A stretch of DNA of 16,754 nucleotides, taken from assembly GCA_021850485.1 (NCBI GenBank), contig JAJZLY010000023.1, positions 1-16,754 on the forward strand, given 5' to 3'. Position 1 is the first letter of the stretch. Every line of letters begins with the position of its first letter. Shown piece by piece: positions 8,536 through 15,474 of this stretch. The position numbers and the translations under genes are program-made. The notes under the pieces were generated by a model. It made no database searches, was not told the DNA's origin, and saw nothing but the letters and a program-made list of their open reading frames with translations. The stretch comes from Bacillota bacterium. Its GTDB lineage: Bacteria; Bacillota; Sulfobacillia; JAJZYS01; JAJZLH01.

Positions 8536-11120
8536 TGCGACGGCCAGTCGGAACCAAGAAGCCGAGGAGGCCTCCGCCAAAACTGACGGTGGTGGCCAAT
8601 GGCTTTCGGCCCAAAGGGGTCGCGGCTGATGGGCAGCGGGATGCGGGCGAGGCCATTCCCGGCCCCGGTTTCGAAATTGACATCGCGCCTGGGAACATGC
8701 CAGACGAAGGCTATCGGCGAGTGGTCGAGTCGATGGGCGAGGGCACGCTCAGCGTCAGCCCCGACGGATTGATCCTCTATGCCAATTTGACGTTTGCCGG
8801 CCTGGTCAAGACGCCACTGGAACATGTGATCGGTGCTTCCGTGCAGACCTTCGTCTGCGCTTCTTCGCTGCCTGCCCTAGAGCGGATGATCCGATCTGAG
8901 AGTCCGGACTCCAGCCATCAGCGGATCGACTTCCAAGACAGCCAGGACTTGGCGCTGGCGACCTATTGCCACGCCTTTAGGAGCACCAGTGGCGACCTAC
9001 CGACGATCGGCCTGATCGTCACCGATCTGACCGCACTGTTGGCTGGGGAGTCCGAACGGGCGCATCTTGGCGCCATCGTGGAGTCTGCTTCAGACGCCAT
9101 CATGGGGCTCAGTCCCGAGTTCATGATCACCAGTTGGAACCATGCTGCAGAGGAACTTTACGGATACACTGCGGCCGAGGCGATCGGCCAGCCGGGATCC
9201 TTGATCGTGCCCAAAGAGCGCCAGCGTGCGGTGCGGGCGACCAACGCCACGTTGGCGGTGGGCGGGCGGATTGCCAGCCACGACACCGTGCACCGGCGCA
9301 GCGATGGAAGCTTGATTCCGGTTTCGGTGTCGGTGTCGCCGCTGAGAGACGACCGACAGCGCCTGGTGGGAAGCGCCCTGATCAGCCGGGATCTCCGGCT
9401 CGAGCAGGAAGCAGAAGTCCAACTGAGGCTGGCGGCATCTGTGTTTGAGAGTACCAGTCACGGCATCTTGATCACAGACAGCGTCCACCAGATCGTGGCT
9501 GTAAACAAGACCTTTAGCGTGTTGTTCGGGTTCTCCCAAGACGAACTGATCGGTCGCTCGGTGGCGGCGGCCTGGTTGTCCGAGCCGGGCATCGGTGTGT
9601 CCTATCGAAGCATCCAGATCGAGCTAGGGCGCACAGGATCTTGGCAAGGAGAGTTGTGGGCGAGACACAACGACGGGCACGTGCAGCCGATCCATCTGGT
9701 CGTATCGCAGGTGCGCGACACGCACGGGGCCGTGACCCACCATGTCCTGTTGGCTCGCGACATCAGCCAGCGCAAGGCCGATGAGGAGCGGATCGCCTTT
9801 TTGACCGATCATGACACCTTGACGGGGCTGCCCAGCCGGCTGGCGATGGCAAAGCGGCTAGAAGAGGTACTGGGCGATGCGGTCAGCCATCCGGGATCCA
9901 TGGTGGCGGTGTTGTTCATCGACCTCAAACGGATGAAGGAGGTCAATGACGCCTTCGGGCACACCGTCGGAGACGATGTGCTGAAGAGGGCCGGTGAGCG
10001 CCTGAGAGGCTGCTTGCGCGAGCACGACCTGGTGGCCAGATACGGCGGGGACGAGTTTGTGGTTGTGCTGCAGGGGATGGCCGAGAGGGGGGCGGTGGAA
10101 AAGGTTGCCGCCAAGATCCAAGACGTGCTTGCCCAACCGTTGGTCGTGGACGGAGCGACCGTCTCGACAGATGCTAGCATTGGTGTCAGCCTGAGCCCGT
10201 CCGACGGCAGCGATGAGGAGACGTTGATCCGACGGGCCGGGCTCGCCATGCGTGAGGCGAAAGAGTTGGACCGGGTCGGATCTTGCTTCTACCGAGCGGA
10301 ACTGGACTCTCGGGTGTTTGAGACCCTGTCGTTGGGCACGGCCTTGCGCCAAGCGATCGTCGGCGGAGAGTTGGTGTTGCACTATCAGCCGACGGTCAGC
10401 ATGCCGAGCCAGCGGGTGAGCGGGGTGGAGGCCCTGGTGCGCTGGCAGCGGGCGGGCAGGGGCCTCGTGTCTCCGGCCGAGTTCATCCCCATCGCCGAGC
10501 AGCGCGGACTGATCGTGCCGCTCAGCGAATGGGTGCTCAAAGAGGCCTGTGCCCAGGCCCGCCGCTGGCAACGCCAGGGGATGGGTGCACTGACCGTCGG
10601 CGTCAACATTTCCGCCGTACATTTGAAGCAGCCAGACTTTCGGGCCTCGGTGATCGAGATGATCCGGGAATCCGGGGCGAATCCACGCCAGATCGTGCTG
10701 GAGGTGACCGAAAACAGCCTGGTGCAGCACGATCAGATGGTGGTCGATGCCTTAAACGACCTCCGCCGGCTGGGCATCGGTCTGTTCATTGACGACTTCG
10801 GGACCGGCTATTCATCGTTGACCTACCTGAAGCGGCTGCCGATCGTTGGCTTGAAGATCGACCGCAGCTTTGTCAGTGGTCTGCCCGATCAACTCAGTGA
10901 TCGGGAGATCGTACGGGCCATCTTGGGCATGGCCAAGGGGCTACACCTGTCGGTAGTGGCAGAGGGAGTGGAGACCAGAGGTCAGCTGGACTTCCTGACG
11001 ACAGCAGGCTGCCCGGAGGTGCAAGGGTTCTACTTCAGTCGCCCTCTGACTGGGGCACAGATGCAAGACCTCTGGCACAAAACCGGCGGCGTGTTGCCGC
11101 CCGCCCCGCAGCAGGACTAA
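8535..11120 (+). CDS. PAS-PAS-PAS-GGDEF-EAL bifunctional c-di-GMP cyclase/phosphodiesterase
   Basis: This is an 861-residue cytosolic protein without membrane segments or signal peptide. Three PAS domains lie at about 60-172, 180-297 and 300-415, followed by GGDEF (about 425-580) and EAL (about 600-845). The cyclase motif GGDEF (504-508) is intact, with an RxxD inhibitory site (R495-D498) at the standard spacing. The EAL domain has E632-A-L, VNISA, the EVTEN form of ELTES, DDFGTGYSSL (from D753), LKID, AEGVET and QGFYFSRPL, so all usual metal ligands are present. Both activities are thus predicted, with product feedback. Its ATG overlaps the kaiB stop (TGATG). This placement suggests it is the output or input partner of KaiBC, with the PAS domains as sensor or docking modules. 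What the PAS domains bind cannot be read. Confidence 0.95.
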   Translation: MRRPVGTKKPRRPPPKLTVVANGFRPKGVAADGQRDAGEAIPGPGFEIDIAPGNMPDEGYRRVVESMGEGTLSVSPDGLILYANLTFAGLVKTPLEHVIGASVQTFVCASSLPALERMIRSESPDSSHQRIDFQDSQDLALATYCHAFRSTSGDLPTIGLIVTDLTALLAGESERAHLGAIVESASDAIMGLSPEFMITSWNHAAEELYGYTAAEAIGQPGSLIVPKERQRAVRATNATLAVGGRIASHDTVHRRSDGSLIPVSVSVSPLRDDRQRLVGSALISRDLRLEQEAEVQLRLAASVFESTSHGILITDSVHQIVAVNKTFSVLFGFSQDELIGRSVAAAWLSEPGIGVSYRSIQIELGRTGSWQGELWARHNDGHVQPIHLVVSQVRDTHGAVTHHVLLARDISQRKADEERIAFLTDHDTLTGLPSRLAMAKRLEEVLGDAVSHPGSMVAVLFIDLKRMKEVNDAFGHTVGDDVLKRAGERLRGCLREHDLVARYGGDEFVVVLQGMAERGAVEKVAAKIQDVLAQPLVVDGATVSTDASIGVSLSPSDGSDEETLIRRAGLAMREAKELDRVGSCFYRAELDSRVFETLSLGTALRQAIVGGELVLHYQPTVSMPSQRVSGVEALVRWQRAGRGLVSPAEFIPIAEQRGLIVPLSEWVLKEACAQARRWQRQGMGALTVGVNISAVHLKQPDFRASVIEMIRESGANPRQIVLEVTENSLVQHDQMVVDALNDLRRLGIGLFIDDFGTGYSSLTYLKRLPIVGLKIDRSFVSGLPDQLSDREIVRAILGMAKGLHLSVVAEGVETRGQLDFLTTAGCPEVQGFYFSRPLTGAQMQDLWHKTGGVLPPAPQQD

Positions 11121-11123
11121 GAA

Positions 11124-11146
11124 GGGACGTCGCGGCCCGCGATCCC
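11124..11146. terminator. Bulged hairpin after the kai operon, possible terminator
   Basis: Four bases after the stop of the GGDEF-EAL gene, GGGA plus TCGCG pairs with CGCGA plus TCCC around a three-base loop (GCC), giving nine pairs with a two-base CG bulge. There is no T-run on either side, so it is not a classical intrinsic terminator. It lies between convergent genes, where a bidirectional terminator or transcript-end stabiliser would be expected. Confidence 0.4.
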
Positions 11147-11178
11147 AGTCTGACCAAAGCGGACGCCTGGACGAAGCA

Positions 11179-12159
11179 TCAGTTTGTCGTTGGCCACTTG
11201 GTCAGGCCATCTCGCTCCAGGAGTTGCCCAAACCGAGACGCCGCCCGCCGCTTGGTCGGGTCCAGCACATGGGCGTAGGTGCGCGCGGTCACGGTGGGGT
11301 TTTCGTGGCCGAGGTGCGCCGCAATCTCGGCAATGCCAACACCGGCCTGCAGCTGTAGGCTGGCGTTGGTGTGCCGCAGGGCATGGAGACCGTAGCCAGG
11401 CAGGCCCAGTTCCTGGCGCAGATTGATCCAAGACCGCGTCACGTTGCGTCGGGACAGATGGGTGCCCAAGCGATTGGGAAATACCAGCGGCGACGACGCT
11501 TCGGCCTCGCTGCGCCGGAGCCAGATCGCCCGCAGCAAGGCGACGGTTTGTTCGGGCAGGACGATTTGGCGAAAGCCGGCGGCGCTCTTCGGGCTGCCTT
11601 CGATCAGATGACCGCTGACTTCCACTAGGTTGCGACTAACCGTGAGGGTGGAGGCGTCGAGATCGACATCGGCCCAGCAAAGCGCCAACGCCTCCCCGAT
11701 GCGCAGGCCGCTTTGCCACAGAAACGAAAACAGCGGGCCCAGGCGACAGCGGGTCGAAGCGGCATCCAGACGGCGCATCTCCTCCAGGGAGAAACAGCCT
11801 ACGGGTTGTGGGTGGGCGCGCGGCGGGCGGACAAGCGACATCGGATTGGCGGTGAGAAGTTCGAGGCGAACGGCCTCCGAGAGAGCGGAGCGCAGGACAG
11901 CCTGGACATAGGCCACCGTGCGTGGGGAGAGCCGGGACCCAGAGCGCGACGAAGTGGTGGCGAGCTCGGCCGTCCAGCGGCGCAAGACTGCCGCGGTGAG
12001 GGCAGTGAGCGGCAGCTCGCCAATCCGGGGCAAGATGTACAGGCGGGCCAGTCGCCGGTATGTGTCGGCGGTGGCCGGCCGCAGGCCTGGACCGACGATG
12101 GTGACGAGCCACCATTGCACAAAGACGCCGGTGGTTTGGGCCGTGCTGTCTTCGGCCAA
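11179..12159 (-). CDS. Tyrosine recombinase/phage-type integrase
   Basis: This is a site-specific recombinase of the phage integrase family. An N-terminal SAM-like DNA-binding domain (FVQWWLVTIVGPGLRPATADTYR onward) precedes the catalytic domain. The active-site residues are visible: Arg in SGLRIGEAL, Lys in GSPKSAAG, His and Arg in LHALRH, His in AAHLGH and the nucleophile Tyr in ARTYAHVL. The frame extends upstream to TTG 12252, but that extension is a serine- and leucine-rich stretch without integrase homology and contains a TATTAT box. TTG 12159, with GGGGGAG five bases upstream, gives 326 residues and fits the family's start. GTG 12165 is another option. It converges on the kai operon. 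No tRNA or att repeat is visible nearby, so the element it served is unknown. Confidence 0.9.
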   Translation of the reverse strand: MAEDSTAQTTGVFVQWWLVTIVGPGLRPATADTYRRLARLYILPRIGELPLTALTAAVLRRWTAELATTSSRSGSRLSPRTVAYVQAVLRSALSEAVRLELLTANPMSLVRPPRAHPQPVGCFSLEEMRRLDAASTRCRLGPLFSFLWQSGLRIGEALALCWADVDLDASTLTVSRNLVEVSGHLIEGSPKSAAGFRQIVLPEQTVALLRAIWLRRSEAEASSPLVFPNRLGTHLSRRNVTRSWINLRQELGLPGYGLHALRHTNASLQLQAGVGIAEIAAHLGHENPTVTARTYAHVLDPTKRRAASRFGQLLERDGLTKWPTTN

Positions 12160-12197
12160 GGCCACTCCCCCAGATCGCAGCAAGAGCGAACTGGAAG

Positions 12198-12203
12198 ATA
12201 ATA
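12198..12203 (-). promoter_or_regulatory. Possible -10 box of the integrase gene
   Basis: On the minus strand TATTAT stands in an AT-rich patch, predicting transcription from about 12191, 32 bases before the TTG at 12159 and its GGGGGAG site. No good -35 is found at 16-18 bases; a perfect TTGACA (12257-12262 on the minus strand) is too far away to pair with it. The box supports the shorter integrase start. Confidence 0.35.
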
Positions 12204-12364
12204 CCAATATGCTGAGACGGAGGATAGGCCGGAGCGAGGTGAGCCGTGGCAACGGCTGTCAAACCGACTCGAGAAAAGGGCCGGGCGGGAACAAAAGAAG
12301 TCCGACTTGGTGTCGGGAAGGTGGATACTGGCAAGATGTCTGACCATCAGGGGAGCTGCTAAAC

Positions 12365-13177
12365 GTGCATCGGCTACTCTCCTTGGTCCTTGTATTGCTA
12401 TTCCATGCGGTGGGCACTCCCGGCGCCTACGCCCTCTCGCCAGCCACGTTTCGCCAAGACCTGAGCCTGCTTCACCAGCACCATGTACAGGTGCTGAGCT
12501 TGGCTCAGTTTGAGGGGTACATGAAGGGCACGTATCAGGTGACAACACCATCCGTCCTGATCGCCTTCGACGACGGCAACGTCTCCGACTTCACCCAGGC
12601 GGCGCCGATTTTGGCGGCGTTTCACATGCCGGCGGTTGCCTTCTTGATCGGCAGCCGGATCGGCGAGGGGCCAAACTCGCTGTCGGCGTCCCAAGTCAGG
12701 GCCATGGCAGCCAGCGGCTGGTGGAGCTTTGGCGCGCACACCTATGACCTACACTCCCTGATCGATGGCATGCCCAGTATGCAGTACGCCTTTACCCACC
12801 ACGTGCTCAGTGCCACGGTCAGCCAAGACGTGTATCAAGAGGCCCAGACCTTTTCCGGCCTTGGTCTGCCCCAGCCGACCGCCTTCGCCTACCCGTTCGG
12901 CTTCTACAACACTGAGACCAACGCTCTGCTCGGCCATGCCTATCCTTTTTTGTTCACCTCAGTGCCCGGCTTCGCCCGCCCTGGGCAACGCCTGATCCCG
13001 CGCGTGGACATCGGTATTGGCTTCGACAGCCTGCTCCGCCTGAGCGGCTATCTGGCGGCAATGGACGGCTACTGGGCAACCAGTGCGCGGGGCCAAGACA
13101 TCAGCCGGAATGACGACGGAATGCCGCTCGTCCCGCGGCAGTTGCCGATTGACCACCAGGTGACGCGGGTGGCCTGA
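12365..13177 (+). CDS. Secreted polysaccharide deacetylase (NodB domain, PgaB/IcaB-like)
   Basis: This is a 270-residue carbohydrate esterase family 4-type deacetylase, expected to remove N-acetyl groups from a surface polysaccharide outside the membrane. GTG 12365 has GGGGAG about nine bases upstream. Residues 1-23 are a signal peptide (HR, then a leucine/valine core, then GAYA). The NodB domain shows D69-D70 in IAFDDGN, the metal-binding H125 and H130 in AHTYDLH, and FAYPFGFYN. HTYDLH with an early FDDG and the LSLAQFEGYMKG lead-in resembles the PgaB/IcaB group acting on poly-N-acetylglucosamine, but the gene is alone, without a synthase. It is divergent from the integrase across about 200 bases that contain the integrase leader and a short CCGAC/GTCGG hairpin (12302-12316). 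The family assignment is firm; the substrate is a guess. Confidence 0.87.
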   Translation: MHRLLSLVLVLLFHAVGTPGAYALSPATFRQDLSLLHQHHVQVLSLAQFEGYMKGTYQVTTPSVLIAFDDGNVSDFTQAAPILAAFHMPAVAFLIGSRIGEGPNSLSASQVRAMAASGWWSFGAHTYDLHSLIDGMPSMQYAFTHHVLSATVSQDVYQEAQTFSGLGLPQPTAFAYPFGFYNTETNALLGHAYPFLFTSVPGFARPGQRLIPRVDIGIGFDSLLRLSGYLAAMDGYWATSARGQDISRNDDGMPLVPRQLPIDHQVTRVA

Positions 13178-13286
13178 CCGCCCGCCTGGAGGACGGCACA
13201 GTGGCATCTGGACTGGGCAGTTAGTGTGCTCGGTCAGCCCCGATAAGATGGGAGGGCCAGAGTGTCTCGGCCGCGGCCGGCGTGCG

Positions 13287-13292
13287 TATACT
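13287..13292 (+). promoter_or_regulatory. Predicted -10 box for the small-protein/nucleotidyltransferase pair
   Basis: TATACT matches the consensus at five of six positions in a GC-rich background. It predicts a start at about 13299, leaving an 18-base leader with GAGGGG six bases before ATG 13317. No good -35 is seen at normal spacing. Confidence 0.45.
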
Positions 13293-13316
13293 GGTGGGGG
13301 AAGCGAGGGGATGGCC

Positions 13317-13607
13317 ATGTCAGAAGAGCACGAGCCGCCTTACTCGTGGCGTGATCGATGGCTGGAAGAGCAGGGCAAGGTGGTTGGTCAACGCACCGGT
13401 CACCGTGCGTTCGGGTTCCAGCACATGGAAGGGTTTGCAGAATTGGCGGATGCGCTGCGCGGAGTAGATATCATTCGGCCCCGGGGGGTCGTTCGGTTTC
13501 ACACCTTCGAGGAGGCGGATGCCTGGTGGACGGCGAGCACAGTGATCAGGCCCCGCCCAGTCGGGCGCCCACTCTCCGGGATCTGGTCCGGCTGTGCGAG
13601 GCCCTGA
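13317..13607 (+). CDS. Small protein of unknown function upstream of a nucleotidyltransferase
   Basis: This 96-residue protein matches no family I can name. It is charged and tryptophan-rich: it opens MSEEHEPPYSWRDRW, has a middle part with HRAFGFQHMEGFAELADALR, and then VRFHTFEEADAWW. I chose ATG 13317 because GAGGGG lies six bases before it, while ATG 13311 directly abuts that site. A short ORF ending in a FEEAD-WW-type motif directly before a minimal nucleotidyltransferase is an arrangement I associate with TA-like pairs, so it is the candidate antitoxin or adaptor. Its last 82 bases overlap the start of the nucleotidyltransferase in another frame. Translation past about residue 80 turns into arginine- and proline-rich sequence, the overlapped part, and may not be under selection. 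Confidence 0.7.
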   Translation: MSEEHEPPYSWRDRWLEEQGKVVGQRTGHRAFGFQHMEGFAELADALRGVDIIRPRGVVRFHTFEEADAWWTASTVIRPRPVGRPLSGIWSGCARP

Positions 13608-14041
13608 ATCGGGCTGGATGCCGCTATCTGCTGATCGGCGGGTTTGCCGTGAACTATTACGGGTTGGAACGACTGACCAACGACATCGATTTGCTGGTGA
13701 GTTCGGCACCAGAAAACGTGGCTCGACTCAAGCAGGCGCTGAGCATCCTCGAAGATAACGCTGCCCAAGACATCGGCCTAGACGACATTGAGACGTACAC
13801 AGTGGTCCGGGTGCTGGATGAAATCACCGTTGATCTCCTGGGTGCGGCGGGTGATGTGCGGTTTGAAAATGCCACTGCGATCCAGGTCACGCTGGGAGAG
13901 GTGGTCATTCCGATAGCTGATCTGACTACCCTGATCGCCCTCAAGCAAGGGGCCCGGGGCAAGGATCGAGCGGACCTTGAGTTTTTGTTGCAGGTGAAGA
14001 ACCGACAGAGACTGGGTGGAGACCAAGGGCCTGACTGCTAA
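13526..14041 (+). CDS. Minimal nucleotidyltransferase-fold protein (MNT/DUF6036-like)
   Basis: This is a 171-residue DNA polymerase-beta-like nucleotidyltransferase. Signature elements are LLIGGFAVNYYG (the GG motif), then NDIDLLV supplying the two metal-binding aspartates, then a third acidic residue in ITVDLLG. The C-terminal IADLTTLIALKQGARGKDRADLEFLLQ is typical of small stand-alone transferases found in toxin-antitoxin and phage-defence loci. GTG 13526, with GAGGAGG (13509-13515) ten bases upstream, gives the compact form; the frame stays open upstream to 13358 but that part is a shadow of the small protein. It overlaps the upstream gene by 82 bases, implying coupled expression. Such enzymes transfer NMPs to proteins or tRNAs, but the target here cannot be known. 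Confidence 0.85.
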   Translation: MDGEHSDQAPPSRAPTLRDLVRLCEALNRAGCRYLLIGGFAVNYYGLERLTNDIDLLVSSAPENVARLKQALSILEDNAAQDIGLDDIETYTVVRVLDEITVDLLGAAGDVRFENATAIQVTLGEVVIPIADLTTLIALKQGARGKDRADLEFLLQVKNRQRLGGDQGPDC

Positions 14042-14374
14042 CGCCGACGGCTCATGCCATGCTGTGCCCTTGCAGACGCGGGTCGGATCTGGGCTGTGAG
14101 CCGGGCAAGCGCGACGAACCGACCGGCCACGGGCAGCGATGGAGACCTTCGATAGGTTTTCTCTTCTGGCCGGACGTGAGACGAAGCCAGCATGCGGGTG
14201 AGGGGCCGAGTCCTTCTTCCGAAAGCCACAGAGTGATGCTGCGCCTGGAACTTGGCGACCGGAGCGTCTTGAGGCGGGATAGGCTGGCTCGGCAAAAGCT
14301 CGCCGCCTGATCTTGGCCCCATTTCCACGACCGGGTGCCGGCGTGTCGTGGCGGCCGTCGCAGTCGGGTGCACC
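14042..14374. other. Non-coding stretch before the oxidoreductase gene
   Basis: About 330 bases with no supported gene. Open frames on both strands (for example 14059-14310 on + and 14038-14373 on -) give low-complexity, arginine- and serine-rich translations without domains, good ribosome sites or family likeness. It could be decayed sequence. No repeat or tRNA is seen. Confidence 0.5.
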
Positions 14375-14402
14375 TTGATGTCGACCGCACCCGTGCTATT
14401 CT
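14375..14402 (+). promoter_or_regulatory. Promoter of the MDR oxidoreductase gene, predicted leaderless
   Basis: TTGATG (14375-14380) and TATTCT (14397-14402) are separated by 16 bases. The transcription start expected seven bases after the -10 box is 14409, exactly the A of the ATG. No ribosome binding site precedes the start, in keeping with a leaderless message. Confidence 0.65.
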
Positions 14403-14408
14403 ACGGAC

Positions 14409-15356
14409 ATGTCAACATCTGCTGTGGCCGCCCGTCTGCACCAGCCCGGAGATCCACTTCGGGTTGAATCGGTCGCGCTCTTGGAACCGGGTCAGGACGA
14501 GGTTTTGGTCAATTTGGCCTATGCGGCGATCAATCCGGTCGACCGCTACGTGGCGCTGGGACGGGTGGCCCCGGACAGCCCCCTGCCGCGCACGCTCGGC
14601 TCCGAAGCCGTGGGTACAGTGGACGGTCGGCCGGTTCTGGTCTGCGGACACCAGCTCGGCCGCCAGCGCGACGGGCTGTGGGCCACTGCGGCCGTGGTGC
14701 CGCGCGGGGCGGTGAGCGATCTGCCGGCTGGCGTCGACCTGAGGCAGGCGGCGGCCATCGGCGTGGTGGGGGTCACCGCCTGGACGGTCGTCACCAGGCT
14801 GGCCGGGGTGACGGCGGCCGATCGGGTCCTGGTGCTGGGTGCCAGCGGTGGCGTCGGATCCACGGCCATCTCCCTCGTCCGCTCGATCGGGGCCCAGGTG
14901 TGGGGCCAGACCGAGGACTCCAAGAAGCGGGCCTGGATCTCAGCCAGAGGTGCGAGCCAGGTGGTGGTGACGGATAGCGAGCACCTGGTGGAAGAGGTGA
15001 GAGCGCTACGCCCCACGGTGGTGCTCGACCCCCTGGGTGGCCAGTTCACGGCCGGCGCCATCACGGCGCTGGAGCCCTTCGGCCGGCTGATCATCTTCGG
15101 CACATCAGCCGGACTGCGCGGCGAGATCAGCATCCAGGAGCTCTACCGCAAGGAGCTCACGGTGCTGACCTACTCGGGGCTGATCGAACCTCCGGAGCGC
15201 TTCGCGGCGGGTGTGGCGGGAGCTCTCGGCGCACTGGCCGACGGGCGCCTCCGGATCAGCGTGGACAGCGTGATGCCGCTGGCCGAGGTCAATGAAGCGC
15301 TGGCCCGCCAGGCCAACCGGGAAGTGCTGGGCAAACTGGTGCTCGATCTGAGCTGA
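14409..15356 (+). CDS. Zinc-independent MDR-family quinone oxidoreductase-like protein
   Basis: This is a 315-residue NAD(P)H-dependent oxidoreductase of the medium-chain dehydrogenase/reductase superfamily, quinone reductase branch. The N-terminal GroES-like domain carries YAAINPVDRYVALG and LGSEAVGTV. The Rossmann domain has the dinucleotide loop LVLGASGGVGSTA (142-153). The structural and catalytic zinc ligands of alcohol dehydrogenases are absent. The end (LAEVNEALARQANREVLGKLVLDL) is the standard family ending. It is likely to reduce quinones or an alpha,beta-unsaturated carbonyl, with the substrate unknown. It stands alone, with its own predicted leaderless promoter, and converges on the vapBC-like pair. 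Confidence 0.9.
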   Translation: MSTSAVAARLHQPGDPLRVESVALLEPGQDEVLVNLAYAAINPVDRYVALGRVAPDSPLPRTLGSEAVGTVDGRPVLVCGHQLGRQRDGLWATAAVVPRGAVSDLPAGVDLRQAAAIGVVGVTAWTVVTRLAGVTAADRVLVLGASGGVGSTAISLVRSIGAQVWGQTEDSKKRAWISARGASQVVVTDSEHLVEEVRALRPTVVLDPLGGQFTAGAITALEPFGRLIIFGTSAGLRGEISIQELYRKELTVLTYSGLIEPPERFAAGVAGALGALADGRLRISVDSVMPLAEVNEALARQANREVLGKLVLDLS

Positions 15357-15442
15357 CCAAAGCAACGAAGCCCGCCGGCCTGGCCCTCAGGGTACTGGAT
15401 TGCAGCGATGGCACTGTCTAAGAAGGCGTCGAACCGAGCGAG

Positions 15443-15458
15443 GTTGGTTGCCACCAAC
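15443..15458. terminator. Small hairpin between convergent genes
   Basis: GTTGGT and ACCAAC form a perfect six-pair stem with loop TGCC in the 118-base gap between the converging oxidoreductase and toxin genes. No T-run follows on either strand, so terminator function is only suggested by position. Confidence 0.3.
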
Positions 15459-15474
15459 TGCGAGACGGGAGGAG

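Noticed and set aside
12160-12252. N-terminal extension of the integrase resembling a signal peptide (leucine- and serine-rich).
   Set aside because: Integrases are cytosolic, the TTG at 12252 has no ribosome site, and a -10-like TATTAT lies inside it; a downstream start with GGGGGAG fits better.
13358-13525. Longer start (ATG 13358) for the nucleotidyltransferase.
   Set aside because: The extra 56 residues are a shadow of the small upstream gene and lack family likeness, while GTG 13526 has a strong GAGGAGG site.
11150-15363. The 11-base word CTGACCAAAGC occurs at 11150-11160 and 15353-15363, each just after a gene end, as if it were a pair of att sites.
   Set aside because: Many 11-base pairs are expected by chance in 16.7 kb, the similarity does not extend, and there is no tRNA or other sign of an integration boundary.
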